A stretch of DNA of 64,000 bases from Bacteroidota bacterium (lineage in GTDB: Bacteria > Bacteroidota > Ignavibacteria > Kapaibacteriales > UBA2268): the NCBI GenBank assembly GCA_029974985.1, contig JARKQC010000154.1:44670-108669 (forward strand), read 5' to 3'. Below the pieces are notes generated by a model, which worked only from the letters and a program-made list of their open reading frames with translations, had not been told where the DNA came from and made no database searches. The translations under genes and the position numbers were made by a program. Below are positions 26,969-37,363 of this stretch, in pieces. Position 1 is the first letter of the stretch, and every line of letters starts with the position of its first letter.

Positions 26969-28899
26969 AAACTTTTGCTATCGTTGGACAACCGAATGCT
27001 GGTAAAAGTACTTTATTCAATGCTTTATCTGATATTAAAACAACAACATCAAATTTTTCAGGAACATCAACTCAAATATCAGAATGTTTAATTAATATTT
27101 ATGGCGAAAATATCAAAATAATTGATTTGCCCGGATTATATTCTTTAAATTATTCTGATAATGCCGAAAAAGTTACAATTGATTATTTAATTACCCAAAA
27201 ATTTGATGCGATCATTAATGTTGTAGATTCTACTTTACTAGCACGTAGTTTAGAACTTACTTATGAAATTGCCGAGCTGGGTATCCCTATGGTTATTGCT
27301 TTAAATTTAATTGATGAAGCAAGAAGTAAAGGATTAGAAATTTATCCAGAAAAATTATCAGAAATATTTGAATCAGAAGTTATACCTATTTCGGCTTTGT
27401 ATGGCCGAGGTGTTAAACAACTCATTGATACTACTTTAAAAATATCTAAAAATAAAGAATACAAATTTAAAGCACATTGCTTTACAAAGCATATAGAAGA
27501 AAATGTAAAAATTATCGAAAATAAAATTGATATAAGTTCATTTAATTTTAATGGTAATAAACGTTTCTATGCTATTAAATCAATCGAAAATCCAGAATTA
27601 ATTCCAAAAGAAATAATTGATAATTTATCAAATGAATTAGAAATCATCAATAAAGATATTTTAGAAAATCATAATACAGATGGTTTTGAGGTTTTTTCTT
27701 ATGAAAGGCATCATTTTGCAATGAGTACAGCAGAGAAAATTTCAAAATTTATCAAAAAAAACTCAAATGATATAAGTGATAAATTAGACACTTTTTTAAT
27801 GCACCCAATTTATGGGTATGTCGGTTTAGCTATATTTCATTTAATTTTATTTGTAACAATATTTTATATTGGTGAATATCTTACTGAATTATTAGAACCA
27901 ATAGCTGATATTATTACATCAATATATGCTCCCCTTAAATCTCATAATTTATTTATTTGGACAACTATTGATGGTGTCGCACAAGGTATTATCGGAACTT
28001 TTGGCATTGTTTTACCATATTTTGTACCGTTATTATTAATAAATTCATTTTTCGAGGAAACGGGATATTTAGCAAGAATTGCATTTTTAATTGATAATTT
28101 AATGCACAGAGCTGGACTTCATGGGAAGTCTGTTGCGGCATTTATTATGGGAATCGGTTGCTCCGTCCCTGCAATTTATGCAACAAGGATATTAGAATCT
28201 AAAAGAGATAGAATTTTAACTGCTTTACTTATCCCATTTGTACCATGTTCAGCACGTATTGCAGTAATTTTTGCATTAACAACTGCTTTTGCTGGTCCAC
28301 TTTGGGCGATTGTTGTTTTCGTTGTTGTTGTTTTAGTTATTGCTATAACAGGTAAATTACTATCAAAATTTATGCAAAAGCCTACGGGATTAATTCTTGA
28401 GATCCCACAATTAAGAATACCTACATTTAAAACTACAATTACTAAAACACTTTTTAAAGTAAATGATTTTCTTAGAGAAGCTCTTCCATTTTTAATTATT
28501 GGTAGCGTTATTTTAGGTTGGATTGAAATGTTTAATGTTGCAAGTTATGTGGATATGGTATTTTATCCCGTGCTTGATACCTTACTTGGTTTACCAGAAA
28601 AGCTTGGCTCGACATTAGTATTTGGATTTTTCCGTAAGGAATTAATACTTGTTATGGCAACTCAAGCATTGAATGTTGATACAATTGCTCATTTGCCAAT
28701 GACAAAAGATCAGATAATTGTATTCATTATTTTTGTTACTTTATATTTCCCTTGTTTTACTACATTTGTCGTTTTAATCAAGGAATTTGGTACTAAAATA
28801 GGGATTGTTTCTGCAGTAATGTCAATTTTTATTGCAACTTTAGCGGCAGTAATTTTTAGATTTTATTTTATCATATTAAATTATTTTTTATTTAATTAG
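26965..28899 (+). CDS. feoB: FeoB, ferrous iron transporter with G-protein domain
   Basis: A protein of 644 residues. The N-terminal GTPase has G1 GQPNAGKST (7-15), G3 DLPG (~53) and G4 NLID (~113). The membrane part (from ~285) has the Gate motifs, including FMGIGCSVPAIYATRIL with the conserved Cys and PFVPCSARI with a second, and a nucleoside-recognition-like second half. It transports Fe(II) across the inner membrane. It is slightly shorter than E. coli FeoB (about 770), as in many Bacteroidota. FeoA is directly upstream and overlapping. Confidence 0.96.
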   Translation: MKTFAIVGQPNAGKSTLFNALSDIKTTTSNFSGTSTQISECLINIYGENIKIIDLPGLYSLNYSDNAEKVTIDYLITQKFDAIINVVDSTLLARSLELTYEIAELGIPMVIALNLIDEARSKGLEIYPEKLSEIFESEVIPISALYGRGVKQLIDTTLKISKNKEYKFKAHCFTKHIEENVKIIENKIDISSFNFNGNKRFYAIKSIENPELIPKEIIDNLSNELEIINKDILENHNTDGFEVFSYERHHFAMSTAEKISKFIKKNSNDISDKLDTFLMHPIYGYVGLAIFHLILFVTIFYIGEYLTELLEPIADIITSIYAPLKSHNLFIWTTIDGVAQGIIGTFGIVLPYFVPLLLINSFFEETGYLARIAFLIDNLMHRAGLHGKSVAAFIMGIGCSVPAIYATRILESKRDRILTALLIPFVPCSARIAVIFALTTAFAGPLWAIVVFVVVVLVIAITGKLLSKFMQKPTGLILEIPQLRIPTFKTTITKTLFKVNDFLREALPFLIIGSVILGWIEMFNVASYVDMVFYPVLDTLLGLPEKLGSTLVFGFFRKELILVMATQALNVDTIAHLPMTKDQIIVFIIFVTLYFPCFTTFVVLIKEFGTKIGIVSAVMSIFIATLAAVIFRFYFIILNYFLFN

Positions 28900-28963
28900 A
28901 TAATTTTTATTATATTAGACAAATATTATTTTTAAAATACAAGAAATTATTTTTAGAGTAGTT

Positions 28964-29638
28964 ATGAAAAAAGATTTAGAAAAAGACGAAAAGATAACCG
29001 AATCAGTACAGGATTATCTTAAGACAATTTACAAGTTACAGGAATCTGACGATACTGTTTCTACAACTCAAATTGCCCAAGAGCTTGGCTTTACAGGCGC
29101 ATCTGTTACAGGTATGCTAAAAAGATTATCAGCAATGGAATTTGTTGATTATAATTCTTATAAAGGTGTTAGATTGACCGAACTCGGCACGCAAATTTCT
29201 TTAGAAGTTTTACGCCGCCATCGTTTATTAGAATTATATCTCAAAGAATCATTAGGCTTTTCACTATCCAAAGTTCACGACGAGGCATGCCGTTTAGAGC
29301 ATTATGTTTCAGAAGATTTTATTGCAAAAATAGATGAAATTCTTGGATTCCCAGAATACAGCCCTTTGGGTAATCCAATACCTTCAAAAGATGGTGCTAT
29401 TCCAGAAAGTTCAAATTTGTCATTAGCACAAGCTGAATTAAATAAAGAATATCATATTCAAAGAATTTCTGATGATAACAAAGAAATGGTAGCATATTTT
29501 GAGGAAATGAAGTTTTTGCCCGGTATGGAAATCAAGTTGCTATCACGTGCTCCTTTTAATGGTCCACTTAATATAGAACATAATTCTAAAGAAAATATTG
29601 TTGGATACGAAATAGCACGTAATATTTATGTTTCTTAA
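28964..29638 (+). CDS. DtxR/MntR-family metal-dependent regulator
   Basis: A protein of 224 residues. The winged helix is N-terminal (VQDYLKTIYKLQ, VSTTQIAQELGFTGASVTGMLKRL), then the metal-binding dimerisation domain (RRHRLLELYL, SKVHDEACRLEHYVSEDF with Glu/Cys/His ligands ~103-112), and a C-terminal FeoA-like SH3 domain (MEIKLLSRAPFNGPLNIE). This three-domain form is typical of IdeR/DtxR. Placed 64 bases after feoB, it most likely represses feoAB when iron (or manganese) is plentiful. Confidence 0.92.
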   Translation: MKKDLEKDEKITESVQDYLKTIYKLQESDDTVSTTQIAQELGFTGASVTGMLKRLSAMEFVDYNSYKGVRLTELGTQISLEVLRRHRLLELYLKESLGFSLSKVHDEACRLEHYVSEDFIAKIDEILGFPEYSPLGNPIPSKDGAIPESSNLSLAQAELNKEYHIQRISDDNKEMVAYFEEMKFLPGMEIKLLSRAPFNGPLNIEHNSKENIVGYEIARNIYVS

Positions 29639-29660
29639 TTGATTATCATTTTACATCAAT

Positions 29661-29707
29661 AAATTTTGCGGCTTTGTGTTGTTTTTTACCACAGAGCCGT
29701 AAAATTT
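29661..29707. terminator. Hairpin after the feoAB-dtxR run
   Basis: The arms AAATTTTGCGGCTTTGTG (29661-29678) and CACAGAGCCGTAAAATTT (29690-29707) pair over 18 bases with two G-T pairs. No long T run follows on the plus strand, so termination is likely but may rely on the A/T-rich base of the stem. Confidence 0.55.
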
Positions 29708-29809
29708 CATTTATAGAATATACTTTTCAAAAGGTTATGCAAATAAAATCATATTCAGCAATAAATGCCACTTTTTATAAATAAAATTATAAAGTATTTT
29801 TCTTATTAT

Positions 29810-30343
29810 TTATTTTTTTAATGATTCCAAAGCGGCATAAATTGCAATTCCACCAGCCACACTCACATTAAGTGAATGTTTAACTCCAAACATCGGAATT
29901 TCGAGTGCAAAATCGCATAAATCAAGCACATAATTATCTACACCCGTTAATTCATTTCCTAAAATGATACATAGCGGATAATCTTCTTTTGTAAGCAAAT
30001 TATAATTTCTTGATATATCACAAAGTTCGAGAGCGGCAATTTTCCAGCCATCGTTTTTAAAATGTAATATTGCCTCCTCAATTTTCTCATAATATGACCA
30101 AGGCACAGTATCAACGGCTCCTAAAGCAGTTTTTTCTATTTCTTTTCTTGGTGGATAAGGGGTAAATCCGCATAATACAATCTCGGATAATAATGCAGAA
30201 TCTGCGGTCCGAAATAATGAACCGACATTGTATAGACTGCGAATATTATGTAAAATAATTTTTATTGGATGTCTATTAATATTTTGTGATTCATTAATTG
30301 TTAATCTTAATTTTAATAATTCGCTATGAATTAATTTTTTCAT
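29810..30343 (-). CDS. SpoU/TrmH-family RNA 2'-O-methyltransferase
   Basis: A protein of 177 residues forming a single SPOUT domain. Motif 1 is LHNIRSLYNVGSLFRTADS (~31-49), motif 2 IILGNELTGVD (~128-138), and motif 3 VKHSLNVSVAGGIAIYAAL (~154-172), with the NVSVA knot signature. It methylates a ribose in tRNA or rRNA using AdoMet; the exact target (tRNA G18 for TrmH) cannot be read from sequence. It has no extra N-terminal substrate-binding domain. It is convergent with the feo operon and stands alone. Confidence 0.88.
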   Translation of the reverse strand: MKKLIHSELLKLRLTINESQNINRHPIKIILHNIRSLYNVGSLFRTADSALLSEIVLCGFTPYPPRKEIEKTALGAVDTVPWSYYEKIEEAILHFKNDGWKIAALELCDISRNYNLLTKEDYPLCIILGNELTGVDNYVLDLCDFALEIPMFGVKHSLNVSVAGGIAIYAALESLKK

Positions 30344-30486
30344 ATTATTTTTTGCAACTTTTTTGATACTTATGTTTATATATAAATAAAATAAAATAAT
30401 TTATTAATATATTCTTTCTATTTAAAAATAATTTGTTTTCAAAAGTATTATTTTTTTTAATATTAGAAAAATTTTGAAGGTGTCAA

Positions 30487-33400
30487 ATGAAAACGTTTCT
30501 AAAATTTATTTTAAATATCTTTATACTAATATCAGTGTTCTTTTCTTTTAGTAACGTTTCAAAATGCGACATTGACACAACTAAAAACAAAGAATTTATA
30601 CTGACTTTTTTACCAAACTATCATAATAATTGGCGAAGTTTTGAGCCGCGTTTACAATTGGGTGATTCAATTTATATTTTTATTTATGCCGAGGTACCAA
30701 CTAAGGGAACAATTAGTTATAGAGATATTAGTAATAGAATTTTTCTTGATTCATTTTATATACCCGACCCAAATGTAATATATGTTTTTAAGAAACCAGC
30801 TTTTAATTATGCCTTACGTGGATATAATCTATCGGGAACTATTTCTAATAATAATTATACTGAAAAAATTGTTGATTTGTCTTTTGTTGTAAAAGCGGAC
30901 TACCCCGTGCAAGTTTATGGGCATAGCCAAGCTAAGTTAACAAGTGAATCTTTTAATGTTTTACCTATCGAATCACTTGGAAAAAATTATTTAGTATTAG
31001 CATACAATGCAAATGTTTCAAATTTTTATGATGCTGCACAGCAAACTCCCAGTCAATTTGCTATTGTTGCCACTGAAGATAATACGAGTGTTGAAATAAT
31101 TCCCTCAGTTCCGACCTATTATAATGGTAATAAAACGCAACAAATCACTATGAATTCGGGGCAAGTCTATATGGTGCAATCTCTTAACGAAGGCGATGAC
31201 CCTGATTTATCAAGAACATCAATAAAATCTGATAAGCCAATAGCAGTTTTCTCTGGTCAGCAAAGAACACAAGTACCTTACAATGTTAAAGGTAACAATG
31301 TATCAAGAGATTATATTGTAGAACAAATGCCACCAGTAGAATCTTGGAGTAACGAGGCAATAGTAGTACCATTCCCAACACCTTCTAAAATGGAGGCAAG
31401 TGATAGAATATATGATAAATATCGAATTATTGCAGCATTTGACAATACTGAACTTTATGTTGATAATATTTTATTAGCTAATCTTAATAAAGGCGAAATA
31501 TTTGAAGATGATTTAAGATTTCCAATTCATATAAAAGCCAACTCACCTATTATGGCTGCTGCTTATAAGCGTTCTTCCGGTATATCAATTAGTAGCCCTG
31601 AATATCGTGGTGATCCATTACTTCAAATCATACCTACTCCAAATCAATTTGGAGAATCATATAGATTTATTGCAATTCAAGCTTATGAATATGATGAATA
31701 TTCTGGTTTAAACCCAAAATATAACAAAGTTTATGATGAGCATTTTATTACTGTAATAACTGAACCTGAGAATGTATCAAGTCTATCTCTTGACGGCAAT
31801 CCCGTTAATCCACTAATTTTTAAACCTATCGAGGGCTCAAATTATAGATATGCTCATATTAAAATAAATGAGGGAACTCACCAGATGAGTGGTAATTTGG
31901 CTTTTGGTTTATTTGTCTGTGGTTATGGAAATGCCAATTCTTATGGATATTTTAGCGGTGTTGTTGTTAAAAGAGATGATTACGAACCGCCTACTTTTCA
32001 ATCTTCTGTTGATTGTTTTGAAGCAAATGGCATTGTTAATGATGAAAAAATTAAAAGTGTTAGCGCTCCATTAAATTCATTAGAAAATGTTAAAGTAAAT
32101 ATCGAAAAATTTAATCCTTATGTTAAAGAAGTTAAATTCGATGCAAAATTAATTAATAAATTTGCTGATGGATTTTTTAAAATTATAGCCGCAGATTCTG
32201 TTGGACAGCAAAGCTCAAAAAATATTGAGATACCGGGCTATACAGTTACTATTGAATCAAATTTAAAAAATGATGAACAAACAAAAGTTGCATTATTACA
32301 AGATTCACTTATGCCGGGCACAACGAAATGTTATAATTATAAAATTATAAATTATGGTAAATTTGAGCATAGCCTTGATATCAGCAAATTTTTAGCAAAA
32401 AATCCAAATATTACAATAAACACAAAAGATAAATTTACTATTAAACCGGGTGAAAATATTGATTTTCAATTATGTGTTTTTTCTAATACTATTATAGAAA
32501 TTAATGATACATTATATTTCGAAGATGATTGCACTAAACGAAATGCACTTGCTATTAATATTTTATACTCAAAAGATGAAAACGCACCACAAGTATCTTC
32601 TTTTAAAGACCCTTGTAATCAATATATTGATTTATTTATTACAGATTCTTTAAAAACTGATGTAGGTATTGATACAATAATTGTTAATCAATCAAATAAT
32701 CTTGATTATAGAATAATTAAAATCAATAATAAATCATATAAATTAAATGCAAAAGTTATTGATTATCGAAATGATTCTTATATTAAAATTACTGCTCAGG
32801 ATTTAGTAGGTTTAGAAACCGTTTTCGAGCATTCATTGCCCGGCTATACTATTGATTTTTCAATGATTGAGCTTAATTCTGATTCAACAATGGTATATGA
32901 TTTTGGTAAAAAATTAATTGGAGTAAGATATTGCGATTCAATTAAGTTATCTAATTATGGAAAATATGAAATAATATTTGATAATGTTAAATTAAGCGAG
33001 AATATTTGGTTTTCCGCTCCCCCATCACAATTACCTATAATTTTAAAACCGGGTGATGAAATTGATATGAAAATCTGTTATTGGTCAAATAATTTGAAAA
33101 AAGATTTATTAACTGATACATTAAACTTTAACTATAATTGTATTGATAAACAAGTCATTCTTTTGGGTCAGCCCGACTCGATTCATTTTACCAATAATAG
33201 CAAGTGTGATATTCCATTAGAATTTAATGTAAATGAAATACGAAATGTTAATTTTTCTACTATTGCTTATCCAAATCCAAGTAATGATATTGTCAATATA
33301 ATATTTAAAAGTGGAAATACTGATTTGAACGATGTAAATGTTAGTATATTTAATCAAATTGGCGAGGAGGTCAAAAAACTTGTTTTCTCAAATTTACCTA

Positions 33401-33513
33401 AAGCGAATTACCAATTAGCAATTGATATTAGCCACCTTGAAAATGGTTATTATATTTATATCATTAATATTAATAATAATATACAAAATGGTACATTTAT
33501 AAAATTAAAATAA
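30487..33513 (+). CDS. Large secreted protein with IgGFc-binding-type domain and T9SS tail
   Basis: A protein of 1008 residues with an N-terminal signal (FILNIFILISVFFSFSNVSK). Residues ~130-480 resemble the IgGFc-binding N-terminal domain: VYGHSQAKLTSESFNVLP, FAIVATEDNTSVEIIPS, TSIKSDKPIAVFSGQQ, LLQIIPTPNQFGESYRF. Two internal beta-rich repeats follow, each built of an xDxxxLxxxxxx-APG-type loop (PGYTVTIES near 590 and PGYTIDFSM near 785, each leading into YGKFEHSL / YGKYEIIF and LKPGDEIDMKICYWSN-like segments). The end (YPNPSNDIVNIIFK to LENGYYIYII) is a type IX sorting tail, so the protein should reach the outer surface. Function is likely adhesive or structural (inference). Confidence 0.85.
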   Translation: MKTFLKFILNIFILISVFFSFSNVSKCDIDTTKNKEFILTFLPNYHNNWRSFEPRLQLGDSIYIFIYAEVPTKGTISYRDISNRIFLDSFYIPDPNVIYVFKKPAFNYALRGYNLSGTISNNNYTEKIVDLSFVVKADYPVQVYGHSQAKLTSESFNVLPIESLGKNYLVLAYNANVSNFYDAAQQTPSQFAIVATEDNTSVEIIPSVPTYYNGNKTQQITMNSGQVYMVQSLNEGDDPDLSRTSIKSDKPIAVFSGQQRTQVPYNVKGNNVSRDYIVEQMPPVESWSNEAIVVPFPTPSKMEASDRIYDKYRIIAAFDNTELYVDNILLANLNKGEIFEDDLRFPIHIKANSPIMAAAYKRSSGISISSPEYRGDPLLQIIPTPNQFGESYRFIAIQAYEYDEYSGLNPKYNKVYDEHFITVITEPENVSSLSLDGNPVNPLIFKPIEGSNYRYAHIKINEGTHQMSGNLAFGLFVCGYGNANSYGYFSGVVVKRDDYEPPTFQSSVDCFEANGIVNDEKIKSVSAPLNSLENVKVNIEKFNPYVKEVKFDAKLINKFADGFFKIIAADSVGQQSSKNIEIPGYTVTIESNLKNDEQTKVALLQDSLMPGTTKCYNYKIINYGKFEHSLDISKFLAKNPNITINTKDKFTIKPGENIDFQLCVFSNTIIEINDTLYFEDDCTKRNALAINILYSKDENAPQVSSFKDPCNQYIDLFITDSLKTDVGIDTIIVNQSNNLDYRIIKINNKSYKLNAKVIDYRNDSYIKITAQDLVGLETVFEHSLPGYTIDFSMIELNSDSTMVYDFGKKLIGVRYCDSIKLSNYGKYEIIFDNVKLSENIWFSAPPSQLPIILKPGDEIDMKICYWSNNLKKDLLTDTLNFNYNCIDKQVILLGQPDSIHFTNNSKCDIPLEFNVNEIRNVNFSTIAYPNPSNDIVNIIFKSGNTDLNDVNVSIFNQIGEEVKKLVFSNLPKANYQLAIDISHLENGYYIYIININNNIQNGTFIKLK

Positions 33514-33631
33514 CAGTATTTATACTTAATTTTATAATTTTTATTTTAAATCATAGTTTTTCAAAACTTAATTGTACATATTATCGTTTATACGAAAATT
33601 GTAAAGGTAAAATTTCTATCAAAATGGAGAT

Positions 33632-35308
33632 TTGATGAAAAAAAGAGTAATTTTCGGTTCTTTAGTATTAATTGTTGGGTTCATTCTTGGAGTATTGATT
33701 ACCCCATTAATTTCTGGTGATAGTATTTATGACCAATTCGAAAAATACAAAAAAGTATTTGGCATTACTGTAAAAAATTATGTAGATGAAGTTGATACAC
33801 AAAAAATCAATGAAGCTGCAATACGTGGAATGCTAAACGAGCTTGATCCACATTCTGTATATATTGATGCCAAAGAAATGAAAGATGTAGAAGAGGATTT
33901 TCAGGGAAGTTTCGAGGGCATTGGAGTTCAATTTGATATAATTAATGATACTATAAATATTATATCACCAATATCCGGCGGACCGAGTGAAAGCGTTGGA
34001 ATTCAGTCTGGCGATAAAATCGTTACCATTGATAAAGAAGATGCCATTGGTATAGAAAGAGCTGATGTACCTAAAAAACTTAAAGGACCAAAAGGCACAC
34101 AAGTTGTTTTAGGTATTAAAAGAGAAGGTTCAAAAGATTTGATTGAATTTACTATAATTCGTGATAAAATACCTTTATATAGCGTAGATGCATCATTTAT
34201 GTTTGATAATACTGATATTGGTTTTATCAAGGTAAATCGCTTTGCGTCAAATACTTATTCTGAATTAAAAGAAGCTCTTAGTGATTTAAAAACCAAAGGT
34301 ATGAAAAAACTCATACTTGATTTACGTGGTAACCCTGGTGGATTTCTACAGCAAGCTTATTATATGGCAAATGAATTTTTAAATTCTGGCGATACGATTG
34401 TTTATACAAAAGGGCGTCGCCCCGAATTTGACGAGTATATGATTGCTAAAACTACTGGCGATAATGTTAAACTACCATTAATAGTATTGGTTAATCAAGG
34501 CTCTGCTTCTGCAAGCGAAATCGTTTCTGGCTCCATACAAGATTTAGATAGAGGTTTAATTGTCGGTACAACAACTTTCGGTAAAGGACTTGTTCAAAGA
34601 CAATATGATATTGGCGATGGCACAGCTTTTCGTCTTACAATTTCTCGATATTTCACTGCTTCGGGACGTAGTATCCAACGACCTTATAAAGATAAACTCG
34701 ATTATCGCAAATTAGCGGGGCGTCTCGAACTCGAAGAAGGTGCTAATATAGAACATGCACTTGATAAAGTTAAAAAAGCTATCGAAGAAGAAAATAAAAA
34801 AGAACTCGAAAAAAATCCTCGTAGCAAGAATATTTTTAATCTTGATTCCTTATCAATAAATTATACAAGAGGAAAAAGAATGGTTCTCGGTGGAGGTGGT
34901 ATAACTCCAGATTACATTATAAAAAGCGATACTTTAACTGATTTATCTGTAAACTTAAGAATTAAAAGAATCTTCTACGAATTTGTAACAAATAATTTAC
35001 ATAATGGTTCACAAATTAAAGAAAAATATAAAAATGATTTTGATAAATATAGAGCTGATTTTAAAGTATCTGATAAAATGCTCGTAGATTTCCGTAAACT
35101 TGCGGAATCAAAGGACATCAAATGGGATGATGAACAATTTAAACAAGATAAAGATTTTATTCAAGCCGAAATTATGGGTACATTAGCGAGTAGTATTTGG
35201 GGTTCTAAAGCTAAATATGAGCTATTTTATTCATCAATAGATAGACAAATCCAAAAGGCTTTAACATTATTTCCAGAAGCTATAAAAATTGCTAATTTAA
35301 AGAAATAA
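33632..35308 (+). CDS. C-terminal processing (CtpA/Prc-like) S41 serine protease
   Basis: A protein of 558 residues. An N-terminal membrane helix/signal (VIFGSLVLIVGFILGVLITPL) is followed by a PDZ domain (~85-175; FEGIGVQFDI, SGDKIVTIDKED). The S41 catalytic core has LILDLRGNPGG, GSASASEIVSGSIQD with the nucleophile Ser, and FGKGLVQ with the catalytic Lys. The extra C-terminal ~150 residues are charged and are common in Bacteroidota homologues. It trims C-termini of periplasmic proteins. It has its own strong terminator shared with speA. Confidence 0.94.
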   Translation: MMKKRVIFGSLVLIVGFILGVLITPLISGDSIYDQFEKYKKVFGITVKNYVDEVDTQKINEAAIRGMLNELDPHSVYIDAKEMKDVEEDFQGSFEGIGVQFDIINDTINIISPISGGPSESVGIQSGDKIVTIDKEDAIGIERADVPKKLKGPKGTQVVLGIKREGSKDLIEFTIIRDKIPLYSVDASFMFDNTDIGFIKVNRFASNTYSELKEALSDLKTKGMKKLILDLRGNPGGFLQQAYYMANEFLNSGDTIVYTKGRRPEFDEYMIAKTTGDNVKLPLIVLVNQGSASASEIVSGSIQDLDRGLIVGTTTFGKGLVQRQYDIGDGTAFRLTISRYFTASGRSIQRPYKDKLDYRKLAGRLELEEGANIEHALDKVKKAIEEENKKELEKNPRSKNIFNLDSLSINYTRGKRMVLGGGGITPDYIIKSDTLTDLSVNLRIKRIFYEFVTNNLHNGSQIKEKYKNDFDKYRADFKVSDKMLVDFRKLAESKDIKWDDEQFKQDKDFIQAEIMGTLASSIWGSKAKYELFYSSIDRQIQKALTLFPEAIKIANLKK

Positions 35309-35318
35309 TATTAAAATA

Positions 35319-35359
35319 AAAAAAAACCTTCCATTAGTTATTTTTTGGAAGGTTTTTTT
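35319..35359. terminator. Bidirectional terminator between the S41 protease and speA
   Basis: AACCTTCCA (35325-35333) pairs with TGGAAGGTT (35346-35354). A runs before and T runs after the stem allow it to work in both directions for the convergent genes. Confidence 0.85.
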
Positions 35360-35378
35360 ATTTTGTAATTGTAACAAA

Positions 35379-37280
35379 CTATTCAGACTGTAAATAGGTA
35401 TAGCCGTATAATCCCGAACGATAATTTGCTAAAAATTCTTTTCCTTCGGTTGCTGTAATTTTTCCTTCTTTAACTGCGGCAGAAACCCAAGTTTCCATTG
35501 TTCTAACTAATTTTTTTGAATTGAACTGTACGTAATCTAATACTTCTTCTACGGTTTCCCCATCAATTACTTGTTTTATATAATATTTATTATCATCAAC
35601 AGAAATATGAACTGCATTTGTATCACCAAATAAATTATGTAAATCGCCAAGAATTTCCTGATATGCACCAACTAAAAATACTCCAATATAATATGGTTCG
35701 GTTTTCTTTAATTGATGCAACTGTATATTATACGAAAAATCACCTGTTCCAATAAAATGGTCAATTTTACCATCAGAATCGCAGGTAATATCTTGAATTG
35801 TAGCAACTTTCGTAGGCTTTTCGTCTAATCTATGTATTGGTATTATTGGAAAAATTTGATCTATTGCCCAAGAGTCTGGCAAAGATTGAAATAATGAGAA
35901 ATTACAAAAATACTTATCACTTAACATTCTTGTTAATACTCTTAATTCCTCTGAATTGTGCTTCATATCTTGAGCAATTTCATTTATTTCACGAGCAAGT
36001 GTCCAGAATAATCTTTCTATCAATGCCCGAGTTTTTAAATCCATCATTCCAAGTGAAAATCTATCCAAAGATTCTTCACGAATTTGCAGAGCATCGTGCC
36101 AAGCTTCGAGCATTCTATTTTTTGTAAGTCTTTTATAAATATTATGTAATTCACTAATTAACTCATCATCATCTTCTGAAATTTGATAGTTATTATCCCA
36201 AGTAGGTAAAGATGTTGTTTCTAGAACATCAAATACTAATACAGAATGATGAGCCGTTATAGAACGTCCAGACTCAGTAATAATATTTGGATGAGGTAAA
36301 TCATTTTTCTCACAAACATCTACAATATTCGATACAGCGTCATTAACATATTCCTGAATTGAATAATTTATACTGCTCTGACTTGATGAACGCGAGCCGT
36401 CATAATCCACTCCAAGACCACCGCCAATATCAACAAATTCGACGTTAAATCCCATTTGCCTTAATTGAACATAAAATTGCGATGCTTCGCGTAAAGCAGT
36501 TTTAATTTTTCCAATTTTTGTGATTTGACTACCTAAATGAAAATGTATTAGTCTAAGTTCATCCATACGCCCAGCGGCTTCCAATATAGAAGTAGCTTCG
36601 AGTAGCTCGCTTGCATTAAGACCAAATTTGCTACGGTCTCCACCTGAACTTTCCCATTTGCCACTTCCAGAGCTTGCAAGTTTTATTCTAATACCAATAT
36701 TTGGCTTTACATTTAATTTTTTTGATATTCTTAATATTAATTTCAATTCGTTTAATTTTTCAACAACCAGAAAAACGTTTTTACCCATTTTTTGAGCTAA
36801 TAATGCAAGCTCTATAAATGCTTCGTCTTTGTAACCATTACAAATAACATGAGCTTCAGGATTATCTTGTATTGCTAAAACAGCATGAAGTTCTGGCTTA
36901 GAACCAGCTTCTAATCCAATATTAAACTCTGCACCATATTTTACGATTTCCTCAACAACGGGACGCATCTGATTTACTTTTATAGGGTAAATAATATAGC
37001 TTTTTCCCTTGTAATTATATTCTTTAGTTGCTAATTGAAAACATTTAAAAATAGTTTCAATTCTATGGTGAATAATATCTGGAAATCTTAATAAAAGAGG
37101 AGTTGTAACATCGCGTATTATTAGCTCGTCAATTAACTCACGCAAATCAATTTGAACTCCGTTTTTTGATGGAGTTACAACAATATTCCCTTTTTCGTTA
37201 ATATTGAAATAATCAATACCCCAACCATCAACATTATATAATTCTGCTGAATCTTCAATACGCCATTTTCGCATATTCAC
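35379..37280 (-). CDS. speA: Biosynthetic arginine decarboxylase
   Basis: A protein of 633 residues, full length. It starts MRKWRIEDSAELYNVDGWGIDYF, the usual SpeA opening, and carries the PLP-binding lysine in YPIKVNQMRP (~100), SGSGKWESSGGDRSKFGL, DIGGGLGVDYDGS and the late GVFLVGAYQEILGDLHNLFGD. It converts arginine to agmatine in the first step of polyamine synthesis. The second Met (residue 3) is an equally good start. The companion enzymes (agmatinase or agmatine deiminase) are not nearby. Confidence 0.96.
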   Translation of the reverse strand: MNMRKWRIEDSAELYNVDGWGIDYFNINEKGNIVVTPSKNGVQIDLRELIDELIIRDVTTPLLLRFPDIIHHRIETIFKCFQLATKEYNYKGKSYIIYPIKVNQMRPVVEEIVKYGAEFNIGLEAGSKPELHAVLAIQDNPEAHVICNGYKDEAFIELALLAQKMGKNVFLVVEKLNELKLILRISKKLNVKPNIGIRIKLASSGSGKWESSGGDRSKFGLNASELLEATSILEAAGRMDELRLIHFHLGSQITKIGKIKTALREASQFYVQLRQMGFNVEFVDIGGGLGVDYDGSRSSSQSSINYSIQEYVNDAVSNIVDVCEKNDLPHPNIITESGRSITAHHSVLVFDVLETTSLPTWDNNYQISEDDDELISELHNIYKRLTKNRMLEAWHDALQIREESLDRFSLGMMDLKTRALIERLFWTLAREINEIAQDMKHNSEELRVLTRMLSDKYFCNFSLFQSLPDSWAIDQIFPIIPIHRLDEKPTKVATIQDITCDSDGKIDHFIGTGDFSYNIQLHQLKKTEPYYIGVFLVGAYQEILGDLHNLFGDTNAVHISVDDNKYYIKQVIDGETVEEVLDYVQFNSKKLVRTMETWVSAAVKEGKITATEGKEFLANYRSGLYGYTYLQSE

Positions 37281-37363
37281 CTCATTTCAAAAAATGGACA
37301 AAAAAAAAATTAATTGACGTTTAATTTATATTAAAATGATTTAATATTTATATTTATTTAAAA

